Notes: a model not told the origin generated them from the letters alone. DNA of 39,549 nucleotides from Prochlorococcus sp. AG-402-I20 (GCA_003216975.1 QCHY01000018.1:1-39549), one strand, 5' to 3'; positions 29,809 to 39,328 are shown, counted from the first letter of the stretch. Translations and numbers: made by a program.

Positions 29809-30606
29809 ATGCGTATTGGATTATTTGATAGTGGTATTGGAGGCTTCACTGTTCTAAAAAAGGTTATTGAGTTATGTCCCAATAATTCATTTATATATTT
29901 GGCTGATACAGCAAGACTTCCTTATGGAGAAAAGACAATTAATGAGATCAAAAAAATTGCTGAAGAAATCTCAGCTTGGTTTAATTATCAAAATATTGAC
30001 GCTTTTTTGGTCGCCTGTAACACAACAAATGCTATTGCCTTGGACATACTTAAAAACAATTTAGACATCCCTGTTTTTGACTTAATTGGGTCTGCTGCCT
30101 CAACCATTCAGGAAGCTAGAGTCGGTGTTCTCGCAACTCCTTCAACAGTAAAAACCAAGGCTTATACAAATGCGATTTTAGAATTCAAGCCAAAAACTTT
30201 TGTAATTGAGCAACCTTGTCCTGAATTTGTTCCAATGATTGAGATGGATAATATTTATTCAGATGAGATTATTGATGTTGCGACTAGATATTTACAACCT
30301 CTTTTAAAACAAAAAATTCATTCTTTAATTCTTGGTTGTAGTCATTATCCTCTCATAACTCCTTTGCTAACTGAGGTCTTGCCCTCTAATGTTAAATTGA
30401 TTGACCCCGCAGAAGCTCTTTCTATGAAATTAAAATTGTTTATGGATTTAAAAGCAACCAATTATTCAAAGAATAACAATATAGTTGATTTAAAGTTTTA
30501 CGTAACATCTAATCTGAAAAATTTTCCCAATAAAGCTAAGCATTGGTTAAATGTTTTTCCTGAAGTTAAGCTCGTTTCACTGCAGAAGAAGGGCTGGGTC
30601 TCTTAA
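29809..30606 (+). CDS. murI: Glutamate racemase
   Basis: Produces D-glutamate for peptidoglycan. The N-terminus IGLFDSGIGGFTVLKKV and ADTARLPYGEKT are characteristic, and both catalytic cysteines are present: Cys70 in ACNTTNA and Cys177 in LGCSHYPL. Length 265 is normal. It begins two bases after the amidase stop, so the cell-wall genes are likely co-transcribed. Confidence 0.97.
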   Translation: MRIGLFDSGIGGFTVLKKVIELCPNNSFIYLADTARLPYGEKTINEIKKIAEEISAWFNYQNIDAFLVACNTTNAIALDILKNNLDIPVFDLIGSAASTIQEARVGVLATPSTVKTKAYTNAILEFKPKTFVIEQPCPEFVPMIEMDNIYSDEIIDVATRYLQPLLKQKIHSLILGCSHYPLITPLLTEVLPSNVKLIDPAEALSMKLKLFMDLKATNYSKNNNIVDLKFYVTSNLKNFPNKAKHWLNVFPEVKLVSLQKKGWVS

Positions 30607-30628
30607 TATCAAAAAGTAGAGCGGTTTT

Positions 30629-31600
30629 ATGACCACAGCAACGGAAATTCTTCAACCTGTAGAACTTGATCTGGAAGCGTTGCTTTTGGATCTTCGCAGC
30701 CTCATAGGTGCTGGACACCCTATTTTGCAGGCTGCTGCAGAACATCTTTTTAGTGCAGGCGGTAAACGTTTAAGACCTGGAATTGTTTTATTAATTTCAA
30801 GAGCTTTGACTTCTGAAAAGGATCTTCCTTTGAAGCATCGAAAATTGGCACAGATTACTGAAATGATTCATACCGCTTCTCTTGTGCATGATGATGTCGT
30901 TGATGAAGCTGATACCCGAAGAGGCGTTGAAACTGTCCATAGTAGATTTGATCCCAGGATAGCTGTTCTTGCTGGAGATTTTCTATTTGCCCAAGCAAGT
31001 TGGCATTTGGCAAATCTTGAGAATTTAGATGTTGTTAAATTGTTAAGTAGGGTGATTATGGATCTGGCTGAAGGTGAAATAAAGCAAGGTCTTAATAAAT
31101 TTGACTCTAGTCAATCTTTTGAGAGTTATTTAGAAAAAAGTTATTGTAAAACAGCCTCTCTAATTGCCAATAGTTCCAAGGCTATTGGTGTTTTATCTGA
31201 TGTAGATCAAGAGAGTTTAAATTCACTTTATTTTTTTGGAAGACAATTAGGATTAGCTTTTCAAGTAGTTGACGATATTCTCGATTTTACAGGAAATGAT
31301 GAACAATTAGGTAAACCAGCAGCTAGTGATCTTCAAAGTGGTTATCTTACCGCTCCTGTTTTCTATGCTCTGGAAGAGAATCCAACTCTTAGCGAACTTA
31401 TTAATGGTAAATTCTCAAAAAAAGATGATCTTGATAAGGCCTTATCTCTAGTAAGAGATTCAAGTGCGATCAAAAAATCAAGAGAATTAGCCGAAAAATT
31501 TGCTTCTGAGTCAAAAGATTCAATTTCTTGGTTACCAGATTCACCATCCAAAAAAGCATTACTTGAGTTGCCTGAATTTGTTATTAGTAGGCTTTATTAA
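30629..31600 (+). CDS. sds: Solanesyl-type polyprenyl diphosphate synthase
   Basis: Trans-isoprenyl diphosphate synthase. Both aspartate-rich motifs are seen: DDVVDEADTRRG from Asp88 and DDILDFTG from Asp215, with GGKRLRPGIVLL upstream. In cyanobacteria the long-chain enzyme makes the C45 tail of plastoquinone; chain length is inferred from the small residues before the first motif and from overall similarity, not proved. Length 323. It follows murI by 22 bases and overlaps the convergent HAD gene by 17 bases. Confidence 0.9.
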   Translation: MTTATEILQPVELDLEALLLDLRSLIGAGHPILQAAAEHLFSAGGKRLRPGIVLLISRALTSEKDLPLKHRKLAQITEMIHTASLVHDDVVDEADTRRGVETVHSRFDPRIAVLAGDFLFAQASWHLANLENLDVVKLLSRVIMDLAEGEIKQGLNKFDSSQSFESYLEKSYCKTASLIANSSKAIGVLSDVDQESLNSLYFFGRQLGLAFQVVDDILDFTGNDEQLGKPAASDLQSGYLTAPVFYALEENPTLSELINGKFSKKDDLDKALSLVRDSSAIKKSRELAEKFASESKDSISWLPDSPSKKALLELPEFVISRLY

Positions 31601-32282
31601 TTCTATACTCGTTTAATTTTTCCTCAATTTCTCTTAAATGGTTAATTTCATTTAGATTTTTGTGTTGATCAAAAACTTCTTTTTTTTGGGGGGAGTCATG
31701 TTTTTCTTTTAGAAAGAAAACAAAACATCCTGCCTTCAAGGCTGAAGATACTCCAGCAATTGAATCTTCAACAGCCCAGCATTCTTGAGGAGCAAAATTT
31801 AATTTTTCAGCGGCTAATAAATATGGATCTGGGGCTGGTTTGCCTTTCCCCAGTAATTTGTCATCGCCAAGAACCTTTACAGAAAATAAATTCATCCATT
31901 TATGAGGCGCAGTTTTTATTTGGCAAGATTCAAAGCTGCTACTGGTTACTAACGCCATTGGGATATCGTTTTTATGACAGTTTTTGATTAAACTCTCACT
32001 ACCTGGCATCGCTTGTGCGTTGAGGATGAGTTTTCTTGAGATGGGCTTGTGAAGATTTAGTAATTCTTCTGTCTTAACCTCTTGAGGAATAAGTTTAACC
32101 AGTTCATTAGCACAATCAATTCTTCTTCTGCCTTTTAATAGTTTTAGTTGGCCATAAGTTAGATTTAGATCAAAAAGCGCGGCGGTTTCTTTCCAAGCTT
32201 GTCCATGCAAGGGTTCTGAATCAATCAGAACTCCGTCAAGATCAAATAAGAATGCTTTAGGAAAATCCCAATTTTTCTTCAT
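31584..32282 (-). CDS. HAD-superfamily phosphatase (beta-phosphoglucomutase-like)
   Basis: Haloacid dehalogenase-like hydrolase, subfamily I. Motif I is LFDLDGVLIDSEP (nucleophile Asp14, acid Asp16), motif II is ALVTSSS, motif III lysine lies in GKGKPAPDPYLLAAEKL, and motif IV is AVEDSIAGVSSALKAG. A helical cap domain lies between motifs I and II. 232 residues. The substrate is probably a small sugar phosphate or glycolate phosphate, but cannot be assigned. It is divergent from acs and convergent with the prenyl synthase gene. Confidence 0.9.
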   Translation of the reverse strand: MKKNWDFPKAFLFDLDGVLIDSEPLHGQAWKETAALFDLNLTYGQLKLLKGRRRIDCANELVKLIPQEVKTEELLNLHKPISRKLILNAQAMPGSESLIKNCHKNDIPMALVTSSSFESCQIKTAPHKWMNLFSVKVLGDDKLLGKGKPAPDPYLLAAEKLNFAPQECWAVEDSIAGVSSALKAGCFVFFLKEKHDSPQKKEVFDQHKNLNEINHLREIEEKLNEYRINKAY

Positions 32283-32312
32283 TATGAATTTGTTTTAAAA
32301 AAGAGTTTCACT

Positions 32313-32344
32313 ATTCAAGCCTTTTGTTCAGAAATAGCTTGAAT
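32313..32344. promoter_or_regulatory. Inverted repeat in the HAD/acs divergent spacer
   Basis: ATTCAAGC (32313-32320) and GCTTGAAT (32337-32344) are perfect inverted arms separated by 16 bases, centred about 47 bases upstream of the acs ATG and about 46 from the HAD ATG. This spacing suits a dimeric regulator at a shared divergent promoter, or a leader hairpin. No known consensus is recognised. Confidence 0.35.
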
Positions 32345-32374
32345 GCAATAAATGAAAAGTTGTTTTTATCTTTC

Positions 32375-34351
32375 ATGAATTCAGACAATTCTAACTCTAT
32401 TGAGTCTGTTCTTCAGGAGCAGAGAATTTTTACCCCCTCTGATGACTTTGCTAGTAAAAGCAGAATCTCATCTTTTTCTAAGTATTTGGAAATGTCGGAA
32501 AAGGCTAAATTAGATCCAAATAAGTTTTGGGGTGATGCAGCTAGAGAAGAATTACATTGGTTTAAGTCTTTCGATAAAGTACTTGATTGGTCAAATCCAC
32601 CATTTGCTAAATGGTTCGATGGCGGAAAAACGAATATTTCCTTTAACTGTCTAGATAGACACTTAAATAATTCAACAGCTGAAAAAGTCGCCTTGATTTG
32701 GGAAGGGGAGCCAGGTGAACAAAAAAAATATACATACAAACAACTACACAAAGAAGTTTGCAAAGCAGCTAATGCACTCAAGTCTATAGGTATAGGCAAA
32801 GGAGATCTTGTTGCTTTGTATATGCCTATGGTGCCTGAGGCTGCAATTGCAATGCTTGCTTGTGCAAGGATTGGAGCACCACATTCAGTTGTGTTTGGAG
32901 GTTTTTCCTCTGAGGCTCTAAGGGACCGACTAATTAATGGAGAAGCGAAAGCAGTAATTACAGCTGATGGCGGTTTTAGAAAAGACAAAATAATTCCTCT
33001 TAAAGATGCTGTTGATCAAGCATTAGAAGGTGGTGCTTGTCCAAAGGTCGAATCAGTTTTAGTTGTTCAAAGAACAAAAAAACTGATTTCTATGGATGCT
33101 GGTAGAGATTATTGGTGGCATGAAATTGTAGATAGTCAATCAGAAGAATGCTTGCCAGAGCAAATGGATAGTGAGGATTGCTTATTTGTTTTATATACTT
33201 CTGGGTCTACAGGGAAACCAAAAGGAGTTGTTCATTCTACTGCTGGGTATAACCTTTGGTCTCATTTAACTTTTAAATGGATTTTTGATATTCGTAAAAA
33301 TGATGTTTATTGGTGCACCGCTGATGTGGGTTGGATAACTGGACATAGTTATATCGTCTATGGCCCACTATCTAATGGTGCCACGACTGTTATGTACGAA
33401 GGCGTTCCTAGGCCCTCAAATCCAGGTGCTTTTTGGGATGTAATTCAGAAGCATAAAATTTCGATTTTTTATACTGCTCCAACAGCTATAAGGGCCTTTA
33501 TGAAAGCGGGAGAAAAAATCCCCAAGCAATATGATCTATCTAGTTTGAGGCTTTTAGGAACTGTTGGAGAGCCAATTAATCCAGAGGCTTGGATCTGGTA
33601 TAGAGATGTTATTGGAGGAGGGAGATGCCCAATAGTTGATACATGGTGGCAAACAGAAACTGGTGGAGTAATGATTAGTCCTCTTCCAGGAGCGACCCCA
33701 ACCAAACCTGGCTCAGCAACTTTCCCTTTGCCTGGAATTGAAGCTGATGTGGTCAATTCATATGGGGAACCTGTTGCCAAGAATGAGGGTGGATATTTGG
33801 TAGTTAAAAGACCATGGCCTGGAATGATGAGAAACGTCTATGGTGATGAAAAAAGATTTAGAGAGAGTTATTGGGAGTATCTAAAACCTTCAGACAATAG
33901 CTATATATATTTTGCTGGGGATGGGGCTCGAAGAGATGATGAAGGTTATTTTTGGGTTATGGGGCGAGTTGATGATGTTATAAATGTTTCTGGTCATAGG
34001 CTTGGAACAATGGAAATAGAATCAGCTTTAGTTAGCCATGAGCTCATTTCAGAAGCTGCAGTTGTAGGTAGGCCTGATGATTTGAAAGGGGAATCAATAG
34101 TAGCCTTCATCACTTTAAAAACTGGTGCAGAAGTAAATGAAAATATAGAGGCACAATTAAAAAATCACGTAGTGAGTGAAATAGGACCTATAGCCAAGCC
34201 TGATGAAATTAAATTTACTGATTCACTTCCAAAAACAAGAAGTGGAAAAATAATGCGCAGAATTTTAAGAGCACTGGCTTCGGGCGATGAAATAAGCGGA
34301 GACACAAGTACTCTTGAAGATCGATCTGTTTTAGATAAATTAAGAAGTTAA
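32375..34351 (+). CDS. acs: Acetyl-CoA synthetase
   Basis: AMP-forming ligase that activates acetate to acetyl-CoA. The P-loop-like core motif is [25 protein letters not shown] is the acyl-binding A5-type motif; the late hinge region is [15 protein letters not shown], and the catalytic lysine lies in [11 protein letters not shown] near the C-terminus. ATG at 32375 ([11 protein letters not shown]) gives 658 residues, close to the family length; the frame extends to a non-conserved start at 32324. It ends 12 bases inside the convergent DUF1350 gene. Confidence 0.97.
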   Translation: MNSDNSNSIESVLQEQRIFTPSDDFASKSRISSFSKYLEMSEKAKLDPNKFWGDAAREELHWFKSFDKVLDWSNPPFAKWFDGGKTNISFNCLDRHLNNSTAEKVALIWEGEPGEQKKYTYKQLHKEVCKAANALKSIGIGKGDLVALYMPMVPEAAIAMLACARIGAPHSVVFGGFSSEALRDRLINGEAKAVITADGGFRKDKIIPLKDAVDQALEGGACPKVESVLVVQRTKKLISMDAGRDYWWHEIVDSQSEECLPEQMDSEDCLFVLYTSGSTGKPKGVVHSTAGYNLWSHLTFKWIFDIRKNDVYWCTADVGWITGHSYIVYGPLSNGATTVMYEGVPRPSNPGAFWDVIQKHKISIFYTAPTAIRAFMKAGEKIPKQYDLSSLRLLGTVGEPINPEAWIWYRDVIGGGRCPIVDTWWQTETGGVMISPLPGATPTKPGSATFPLPGIEADVVNSYGEPVAKNEGGYLVVKRPWPGMMRNVYGDEKRFRESYWEYLKPSDNSYIYFAGDGARRDDEGYFWVMGRVDDVINVSGHRLGTMEIESALVSHELISEAAVVGRPDDLKGESIVAFITLKTGAEVNENIEAQLKNHVVSEIGPIAKPDEIKFTDSLPKTRSGKIMRRILRALASGDEISGDTSTLEDRSVLDKLRS

Positions 34352-35083
34352 GATTTCCCAATGAGTTATTTGATCGACTATTAAATCAATATTTTTGTAT
34401 TTTAAAGAGTTTTGAAGATTAGCCTTATTAGCCTTCAGTAACTTTTCTCTTAGCCCCACGCTTACGGGAGTTAGATGATTACCGTCTAGCTTAATAATTT
34501 TTGATTTATCAGCGAATCTCTCCTTTAATGATTTAAGTAAAAAATCATTTTGATCTAAGTTATCGTTTTTAAATTTAATTAATAGATTATTAATTTGCTC
34601 ATAGTGTTCTCTAACAAGATTTAATGTTTCGCTAGGACCTGGACTGAATTCAGTTTGAAAGTTAAGCTTTTGAGACATCTTTCTAAGAAGAGGTATAGAT
34701 TTATCTGCCTTAAAATTATTAAAGCTTATAGCTACTAAACCATCGCAATTTCTTCCTCCATCCGGTGCTAGTAAATGTAATTTGCATCCAAGACTATGAC
34801 CCAGCCTTATTAATTTTGGTATTGATCCGATTCTTTTTTCAAGAATTTTTCGAGATTGACGGAATTGTTTCCACGCATGATTTGCTTGAAGTTGATGATC
34901 AAAGTTAGGGATATAGCTCCATGAATGAACTGCAAAATTACTTCGTAACAGACTAGAAATAAGTCTTTTGTATGTAACTTCTGGCTTGATTGAAATATAG
35001 CTACCTCCAATTAGTTCTATAAGACCAACTGGTCTTGATGGCCATTGACAAGAAACATTGCTTATACGCTTAAAAGAGCTCAT
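34340..35083 (-). CDS. DUF1350 family alpha/beta-hydrolase-like protein
   Basis: 247 residues. The N-terminus [20 protein letters not shown] and the GHSLG elbow with Ser97 ([15 protein letters not shown]) match the DUF1350 family of cyanobacteria and plastids, which looks like an alpha/beta hydrolase. The C-terminus ends with a [12 protein letters not shown] segment containing a histidine in the place expected for the catalytic base. Substrate unknown. Its end overlaps acs by 12 bases tail to tail. TATAAT-like sequences on this strand at 35132-35120 may belong to its promoter. Confidence 0.82.
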   Translation of the reverse strand: MSSFKRISNVSCQWPSRPVGLIELIGGSYISIKPEVTYKRLISSLLRSNFAVHSWSYIPNFDHQLQANHAWKQFRQSRKILEKRIGSIPKLIRLGHSLGCKLHLLAPDGGRNCDGLVAISFNNFKADKSIPLLRKMSQKLNFQTEFSPGPSETLNLVREHYEQINNLLIKFKNDNLDQNDFLLKSLKERFADKSKIIKLDGNHLTPVSVGLREKLLKANKANLQNSLKYKNIDLIVDQITHWEILTS

Positions 35084-35224
35084 TGATGAATAATTACTCT
35101 TTAAGAGAACTAGAAAATGATTATAAATTATAAAATTAGTATCTTTTATTTCTAATGTTCTACTAAGTTTTTATTCAACTATGCTTTTTTGATGATAATA
35201 GAAGTATGACTAATTAATTTTGAA

Positions 35225-36070
35225 GTGAAAGAAGAGCAGAATCACCAGAAAGCTAGCGAACAGCTTGACTTTCTATATGAAACGACTAAAAAAATTTCCA
35301 ATGAAAAAGAAAAGAATTTTGGAGAAAAAAATTCTTTTCAATCAAAAGAAGAACAGGTTGAAATTTTAAGTAAAGAACATTTTCCTGAGAATATCTTGAT
35401 TTTGGATACTGAAACCACAGGTCTTGATAATGAAAATGATGATTGTCTTGAAGTAGGTTCGATCCTTTTTAATGTAAAAAGTAGATCGGTGCTAGCGCAG
35501 CAATCTTTTCTTTTACCAGTTAAAATTAATAAAGCAGAAAAAATAAATAATATTCCTGCTGAAATAACTAGATTGCCTCAACCTCTCTCTGAAGCAATTA
35601 TATATTTTGAATCTTTAGTTCGAGTATCAGATGTGATTGTTGCTCATAATGCAGAATTTGATAAGAAATGGTTTGGTCTAAATAAATTGCCTCAGATTAA
35701 ACAACCATGGATATGTTCTATGGACGATATAACTTGGCCAGCCGATAAACAATTGAAGACTCGTCCTTCTGTAAGAGATCTTGCATTGGCTTATGGAGTT
35801 CCTGTCTGGAATGCACATAGAGCTTTGACCGATTGCATATATTTGGCAGAGGTTTTTATAAGATGTAGCGAACTTGAAAAACTATTAATACGAGCGTTAG
35901 AGCCAAAAGTTCTGGTTCGCGCTGAGATTTCCTATGAGGACAGGTATTTAGCTAAACAAGCTGGCTTTAGGTGGAATGATGTAATTAAGGGCGCTTGGTC
36001 TAGGAAAATGAGTCGTAGGGATATGGAGAAATTAGAGTTTCCTGTTCATGAGGTTGACTTTCATGGTTGA
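35225..36070 (+). CDS. DEDDh 3'-5' exonuclease (DnaQ-like) with extra C-terminal domain
   Basis: An acidic, probably disordered N-terminus (residues 1-55) precedes a DnaQ-fold exonuclease. Exo I has Asp61 and Glu63 (LDTETTG), Exo II has Asp146 (HNAEFD), and Exo III has His198 and Asp203 (HRALTD). After residue 225 a short domain reads YEDRYLAKQAGFRWNDVIKG followed by AWSRKM. This resembles the AKxxGxRWd...W module (DUF5710-like) seen with primases and helicases. It starts with GTG at 35225. Likely a DNA repair or proofreading nuclease rather than the replicative epsilon subunit; partner unknown. Confidence 0.88.
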   Translation: MKEEQNHQKASEQLDFLYETTKKISNEKEKNFGEKNSFQSKEEQVEILSKEHFPENILILDTETTGLDNENDDCLEVGSILFNVKSRSVLAQQSFLLPVKINKAEKINNIPAEITRLPQPLSEAIIYFESLVRVSDVIVAHNAEFDKKWFGLNKLPQIKQPWICSMDDITWPADKQLKTRPSVRDLALAYGVPVWNAHRALTDCIYLAEVFIRCSELEKLLIRALEPKVLVRAEISYEDRYLAKQAGFRWNDVIKGAWSRKMSRRDMEKLEFPVHEVDFHG

Positions 36071-36165
36071 AGAGGAATTTTCATAAAGTACTCATTTCAA
36101 ATCTTTGCTATTTGTTTAATGTATTGATTAATGAGTTTTTCTAGAGTTTTCTCCATGATTGATTT

Positions 36166-36453
36166 ATGAGAAAATATTTCACTAAGAAAAATGTAGTTGG
36201 TCAGTGTCTCCTTGTTAAAAGTAAGCCTGACGGTAACGAATTAAAAAAGCGTCTCAGGCAATGGCAGCATTCAAGAAGTTGGGCGCGTTTAATATGTGAA
36301 GCTGAGAAAATGTGGAGTCTTGAATCAAGAGAATTAAAGAGACTTGGAGCTATTGAATTAATTCAACTCCAAAACGAAATGCCTTTTAATGTGAGAAGAA
36401 GAGTTAATTATTGGTTGATTAAATATTCAGGCGCTACTCGATTAGAGGATTAG
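36166..36453 (+). CDS. Small basic protein of unknown function
   Basis: 95 residues, rich in Lys and Arg, mostly helical by pattern, with no signal peptide or membrane segment. Notable parts are LKKRLRQWQHSRSWARLICEA and NVRRRVNYWLIKYSG. I do not recognise a family. It stands alone between the exonuclease (95 bases before) and hisS (127 bases after). The in-frame coding pattern with good codon use and a clear ATG supports a real gene. An RNA- or nucleic-acid-binding role is only a guess from charge. Confidence 0.7.
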   Translation: MRKYFTKKNVVGQCLLVKSKPDGNELKKRLRQWQHSRSWARLICEAEKMWSLESRELKRLGAIELIQLQNEMPFNVRRRVNYWLIKYSGATRLED

Positions 36454-36526
36454 GCTTAGTGACCTTCCTAAATTGAGGCTTAATAATTTGGTTTAACAAA
36501 ACTCATGTATTAAATATGATTTTTCA

Positions 36527-36538
36527 GTTTACGTAAAC
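36527..36538. promoter_or_regulatory. 12-base palindrome upstream of hisS
   Basis: GTTTACGTAAAC is a perfect 12-base palindrome centred about 48 bases upstream of the hisS start, in an otherwise very AT-rich spacer. It could be an operator. No known regulator consensus is recognised; a chance occurrence is possible. Confidence 0.3.
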
Positions 36539-36580
36539 AATTACTATTAAACAAACAACAAATAATTTTCTGAAGCTACT

Positions 36581-37873
36581 TTGACCAATCTCAAGAATTT
36601 AAGAGGAATGTTAGATCTTTTACCTGCTCAGAGTAAGAGCTGGCAGAAGGTTGAATCAATTGCACTTGAACATTTTAGTCGAGCTGGGCTTCAAGAAATT
36701 AGAACACCGATTATTGAACAAACTGAATTGTTTGCAAGGGGAATTGGCGAAAATACTGATGTCGTAGGCAAAGAAATGTACAGTTTCGACGATAGAGGTG
36801 GTCGTTCTTGCACTTTGAGACCTGAAGGTACAGCTTCTGTTGCGAGGTCAATTGTCCAGCATGGATTATTAAATAATGGTCCTCAAAGACTATGGTATAG
36901 GGGACCAATGTTTAGATACGAGCGCCCTCAAGCAGGAAGACAAAGACAGTTCCATCAAATAGGAGTTGAATTTGTTGGATTAGCTTCTGTTATTAGTGAT
37001 GCTGAGGTTATTTCAATCGCTTGGAACTTTTTAAAGGATGTTGGTCTAAATGATTTGACTTTAGAAATTAATAGCCTTGGAAGTAATGAAGATCGAAATA
37101 TTTTCAAAGAGGAGCTGAAAGATTGGCTTAATCAGAGATTTGATTTATTAGATGCAGATTCTCAGAAAAGAATTAATACTAATCCCTTGAGAATATTAGA
37201 TAGTAAAAATAATTCTACAAAAGAACTTTTATCTGAAGCTCCTTCTTTAAACGACTTTTTATCTAATGAGAGTAAATCTAGATTTGATTATTTACAGGAG
37301 TTACTTGTTAATTTAAAGATTCCATATGAAATTAATTATAATTTGGTTAGGGGACTTGATTATTATTCTCATACAGCCTTCGAAATAACAAGTAATCACT
37401 TAGGTTCCCAAGCAACTGTATGTGGCGGAGGACGTTACGATGGCTTGATAAGGGAACTGGGGGGGCCTCAAACGCCCTCTATTGGTTGGGCTATTGGGAT
37501 GGAAAGGTTGATAATTTTAGCTGGAGATAAAATTTTACAATCAAAATCTCCAGATGTTTATGTGATTCATAAAGGTGAAAAAGCTGAGAAACTTGCTTTG
37601 GAAATTACTTGTCAGTTAAGGTCATCCAACTTAATGATTGAATTGGACTACTCAGGTTCATCTTTTTCAAAACAATTTAAGCGAGCAGATAAAAGTAGGG
37701 CCAAATGGGCCTTGGTGATAGGCGAGGATGAAGCATCTAAAGGTCAGTTATTGATGAAGAAATTAAGGGATAAACAAAAGGATGAGGAGAGTAGGGAATA
37801 TATTTTCTTAAAGGAGGATCTAGATCAGTTAATTAAAAAGTTGATTATTAAAGAAAATGATGAATTGTTTTAA
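36581..37873 (+). CDS. hisS: Histidyl-tRNA synthetase
   Basis: Class II synthetase charging tRNA-His; 430 residues. The N-terminus [12 protein letters not shown] is typical of HisS, which fixes the TTG at 36581 as start since no ATG lies upstream in frame. Motif 2 reads [10 protein letters not shown] and [26 protein letters not shown] (in two adjoining segments), and the HisA/HisB signature is [15 protein letters not shown] with the later GGGRYDGLI. The anticodon domain is at the C-terminus. ugd follows immediately after the stop. Confidence 0.97.
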   Translation: MTNLKNLRGMLDLLPAQSKSWQKVESIALEHFSRAGLQEIRTPIIEQTELFARGIGENTDVVGKEMYSFDDRGGRSCTLRPEGTASVARSIVQHGLLNNGPQRLWYRGPMFRYERPQAGRQRQFHQIGVEFVGLASVISDAEVISIAWNFLKDVGLNDLTLEINSLGSNEDRNIFKEELKDWLNQRFDLLDADSQKRINTNPLRILDSKNNSTKELLSEAPSLNDFLSNESKSRFDYLQELLVNLKIPYEINYNLVRGLDYYSHTAFEITSNHLGSQATVCGGGRYDGLIRELGGPQTPSIGWAIGMERLIILAGDKILQSKSPDVYVIHKGEKAEKLALEITCQLRSSNLMIELDYSGSSFSKQFKRADKSRAKWALVIGEDEASKGQLLMKKLRDKQKDEESREYIFLKEDLDQLIKKLIIKENDELF

Positions 37874-39280
37874 ATGAGCTCTATTAAAATCCAAAAAATA
37901 TGTTGTATTGGCGCTGGTTATGTTGGTGGCCCAACGATGTCTGTTATTGCAGATAAATGTCCCGATTTAGAAGTTAGGGTTGTTGATATTAATAAAGATC
38001 GAATTGAGGCATGGAATGATTCAGATCTAACTAAATTGCCAATATTTGAGCCTGGATTAGATCGAATAATCTCAAGAACAAGAGGGCGAAACCTTTTCTT
38101 TAGCTTAGAAATGGAAAAGTCAATATCTGATGCTGATATGGTTTTTATATCCGTTAATACTCCAACAAAAACAAAAGGTCTTGGGGCAGGGCAGGCAAGT
38201 GATCTTAGTTGGGTAGAAGCTAGTGCAAGGCAAGTAGCTAAATATGCAAAAGGTCACACTATAGTTATAGAAAAAAGTACTCTTCCGGTTCGTACTGCAC
38301 AAGCAATAAAAGAGATACTTAAGACAACAACAAATAGAGAAAATCAAAAAAATGACATATCAAAAACTTTTTCTGTTTTATCTAATCCTGAATTCTTAGC
38401 TGAAGGTACTGCAATTAATGACTTGGAAAAACCTGATAGGGTTTTAATTGGCGGGGAGGATCCTGAGGCTGTAGAAGCATTAGTTAATATTTATCTGAAT
38501 TGGGTACCTAGTGAACAAATAATTTGTACGAATTTATGGAGTAGCGAGCTTTCGAAGTTGGCTGCTAATGCATTCCTGGCCCAAAGAATTAGCTCCATAA
38601 ACTCTATTTCAGCCTTTTGTGAAGCTACTGGAGCTGATGTTCAGGAAGTTGCAAAAGCAATAGGAACAGATAAAAGGATAGGCGATCAATTTCTTAGTGC
38701 AGGACCTGGTTTTGGTGGGAGTTGCTTTAAAAAGGATATATTGAATTTAGTTTATTTAAGTGGATATTTTGGTTTGCCAGAAGTTGCAAATTACTGGAAT
38801 CAAGTTGTTCTACTTAATACTTGGCAACAAGATAGGATTTATAAAATTGTTCTTGAGAAGCTTTTTGGTACAGTTAATGGAAAAAATATTGCAATACTTG
38901 GGTTTTCTTTTAAGGCAAACACAAACGATACGCGCGAATCGCCTGCTATTCGAATTTCTTGTGACCTACTTGAAGAAGGAGCTAACTTATCAATTTATGA
39001 CCCTAAGGTTTCAGTCGAGAGAGTAGAGGAAGATTTAGAAAAAACTTCATTCAATAATCAAGGGACTTGGAAAATGGTTAATTCCATACCAGAGGCATTA
39101 AAAAATGTTGATGCAGTTTTAATTATTACTGCATGGGATGAATTTTTTGGACTTGATTGGAATTATTTGGCTTCTTTAATGAGATCACCAGCATGGGTTT
39201 TTGATACAAGATCTGTTATTAATCGCCAAGAAATCGAGAATACAGGCATAAATCTGTGGAAGCTTGGTGAGGGGAGCTAA
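37874..39280 (+). CDS. ugd: UDP-glucose 6-dehydrogenase, animal/plant-like type
   Basis: Oxidises UDP-glucose to UDP-glucuronate with two NAD, supplying sugars for surface polysaccharide. The N-terminal Rossmann loop is CCIGAGYVGGPTMSV, the central region has SNPEFLAEGTAI and SSELSKLAANAFLAQRISS, the catalytic cysteine is Cys284 in GFGGSCFKKD, and the C-terminal domain has AILGFSFKANTNDTRESPA. Length 468 and many of these stretches are closer to the eukaryotic UGDH type than to the shorter E. coli Ugd. ATG directly follows the hisS stop with no gap. Confidence 0.96.
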   Translation: MSSIKIQKICCIGAGYVGGPTMSVIADKCPDLEVRVVDINKDRIEAWNDSDLTKLPIFEPGLDRIISRTRGRNLFFSLEMEKSISDADMVFISVNTPTKTKGLGAGQASDLSWVEASARQVAKYAKGHTIVIEKSTLPVRTAQAIKEILKTTTNRENQKNDISKTFSVLSNPEFLAEGTAINDLEKPDRVLIGGEDPEAVEALVNIYLNWVPSEQIICTNLWSSELSKLAANAFLAQRISSINSISAFCEATGADVQEVAKAIGTDKRIGDQFLSAGPGFGGSCFKKDILNLVYLSGYFGLPEVANYWNQVVLLNTWQQDRIYKIVLEKLFGTVNGKNIAILGFSFKANTNDTRESPAIRISCDLLEEGANLSIYDPKVSVERVEEDLEKTSFNNQGTWKMVNSIPEALKNVDAVLIITAWDEFFGLDWNYLASLMRSPAWVFDTRSVINRQEIENTGINLWKLGEGS

Positions 39281-39304
39281 AATCGCGTTATAAAAAAATA
39301 CATG

Positions 39305-39328
39305 GCTTTTATTTATTTTTAAATAAGC
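39305..39328 (+). terminator. Possible hairpin terminator after ugd
   Basis: GCTT..ATTT (39305-39314, with a two-T bulge) pairs with AAATAAGC (39321-39328) around an ATTTTT loop, 24 bases after the ugd stop; a T6 run follows about 17 bases later. The stem is AT-rich with one G-C step pair, so support is modest. Confidence 0.3.

Noticed and set aside
32324-32374. N-terminal extension of Acs from 32324
   Set aside because: The extra 17 residues do not look conserved and would run through the inverted repeat; ATG 32375 fits the family start.
32413-32988. Long antisense open frame (191 codons) inside acs
   Set aside because: It lies wholly opposite a strongly conserved acetyl-CoA synthetase, shows no recognisable domain, and such frames arise from codon bias of the real gene.
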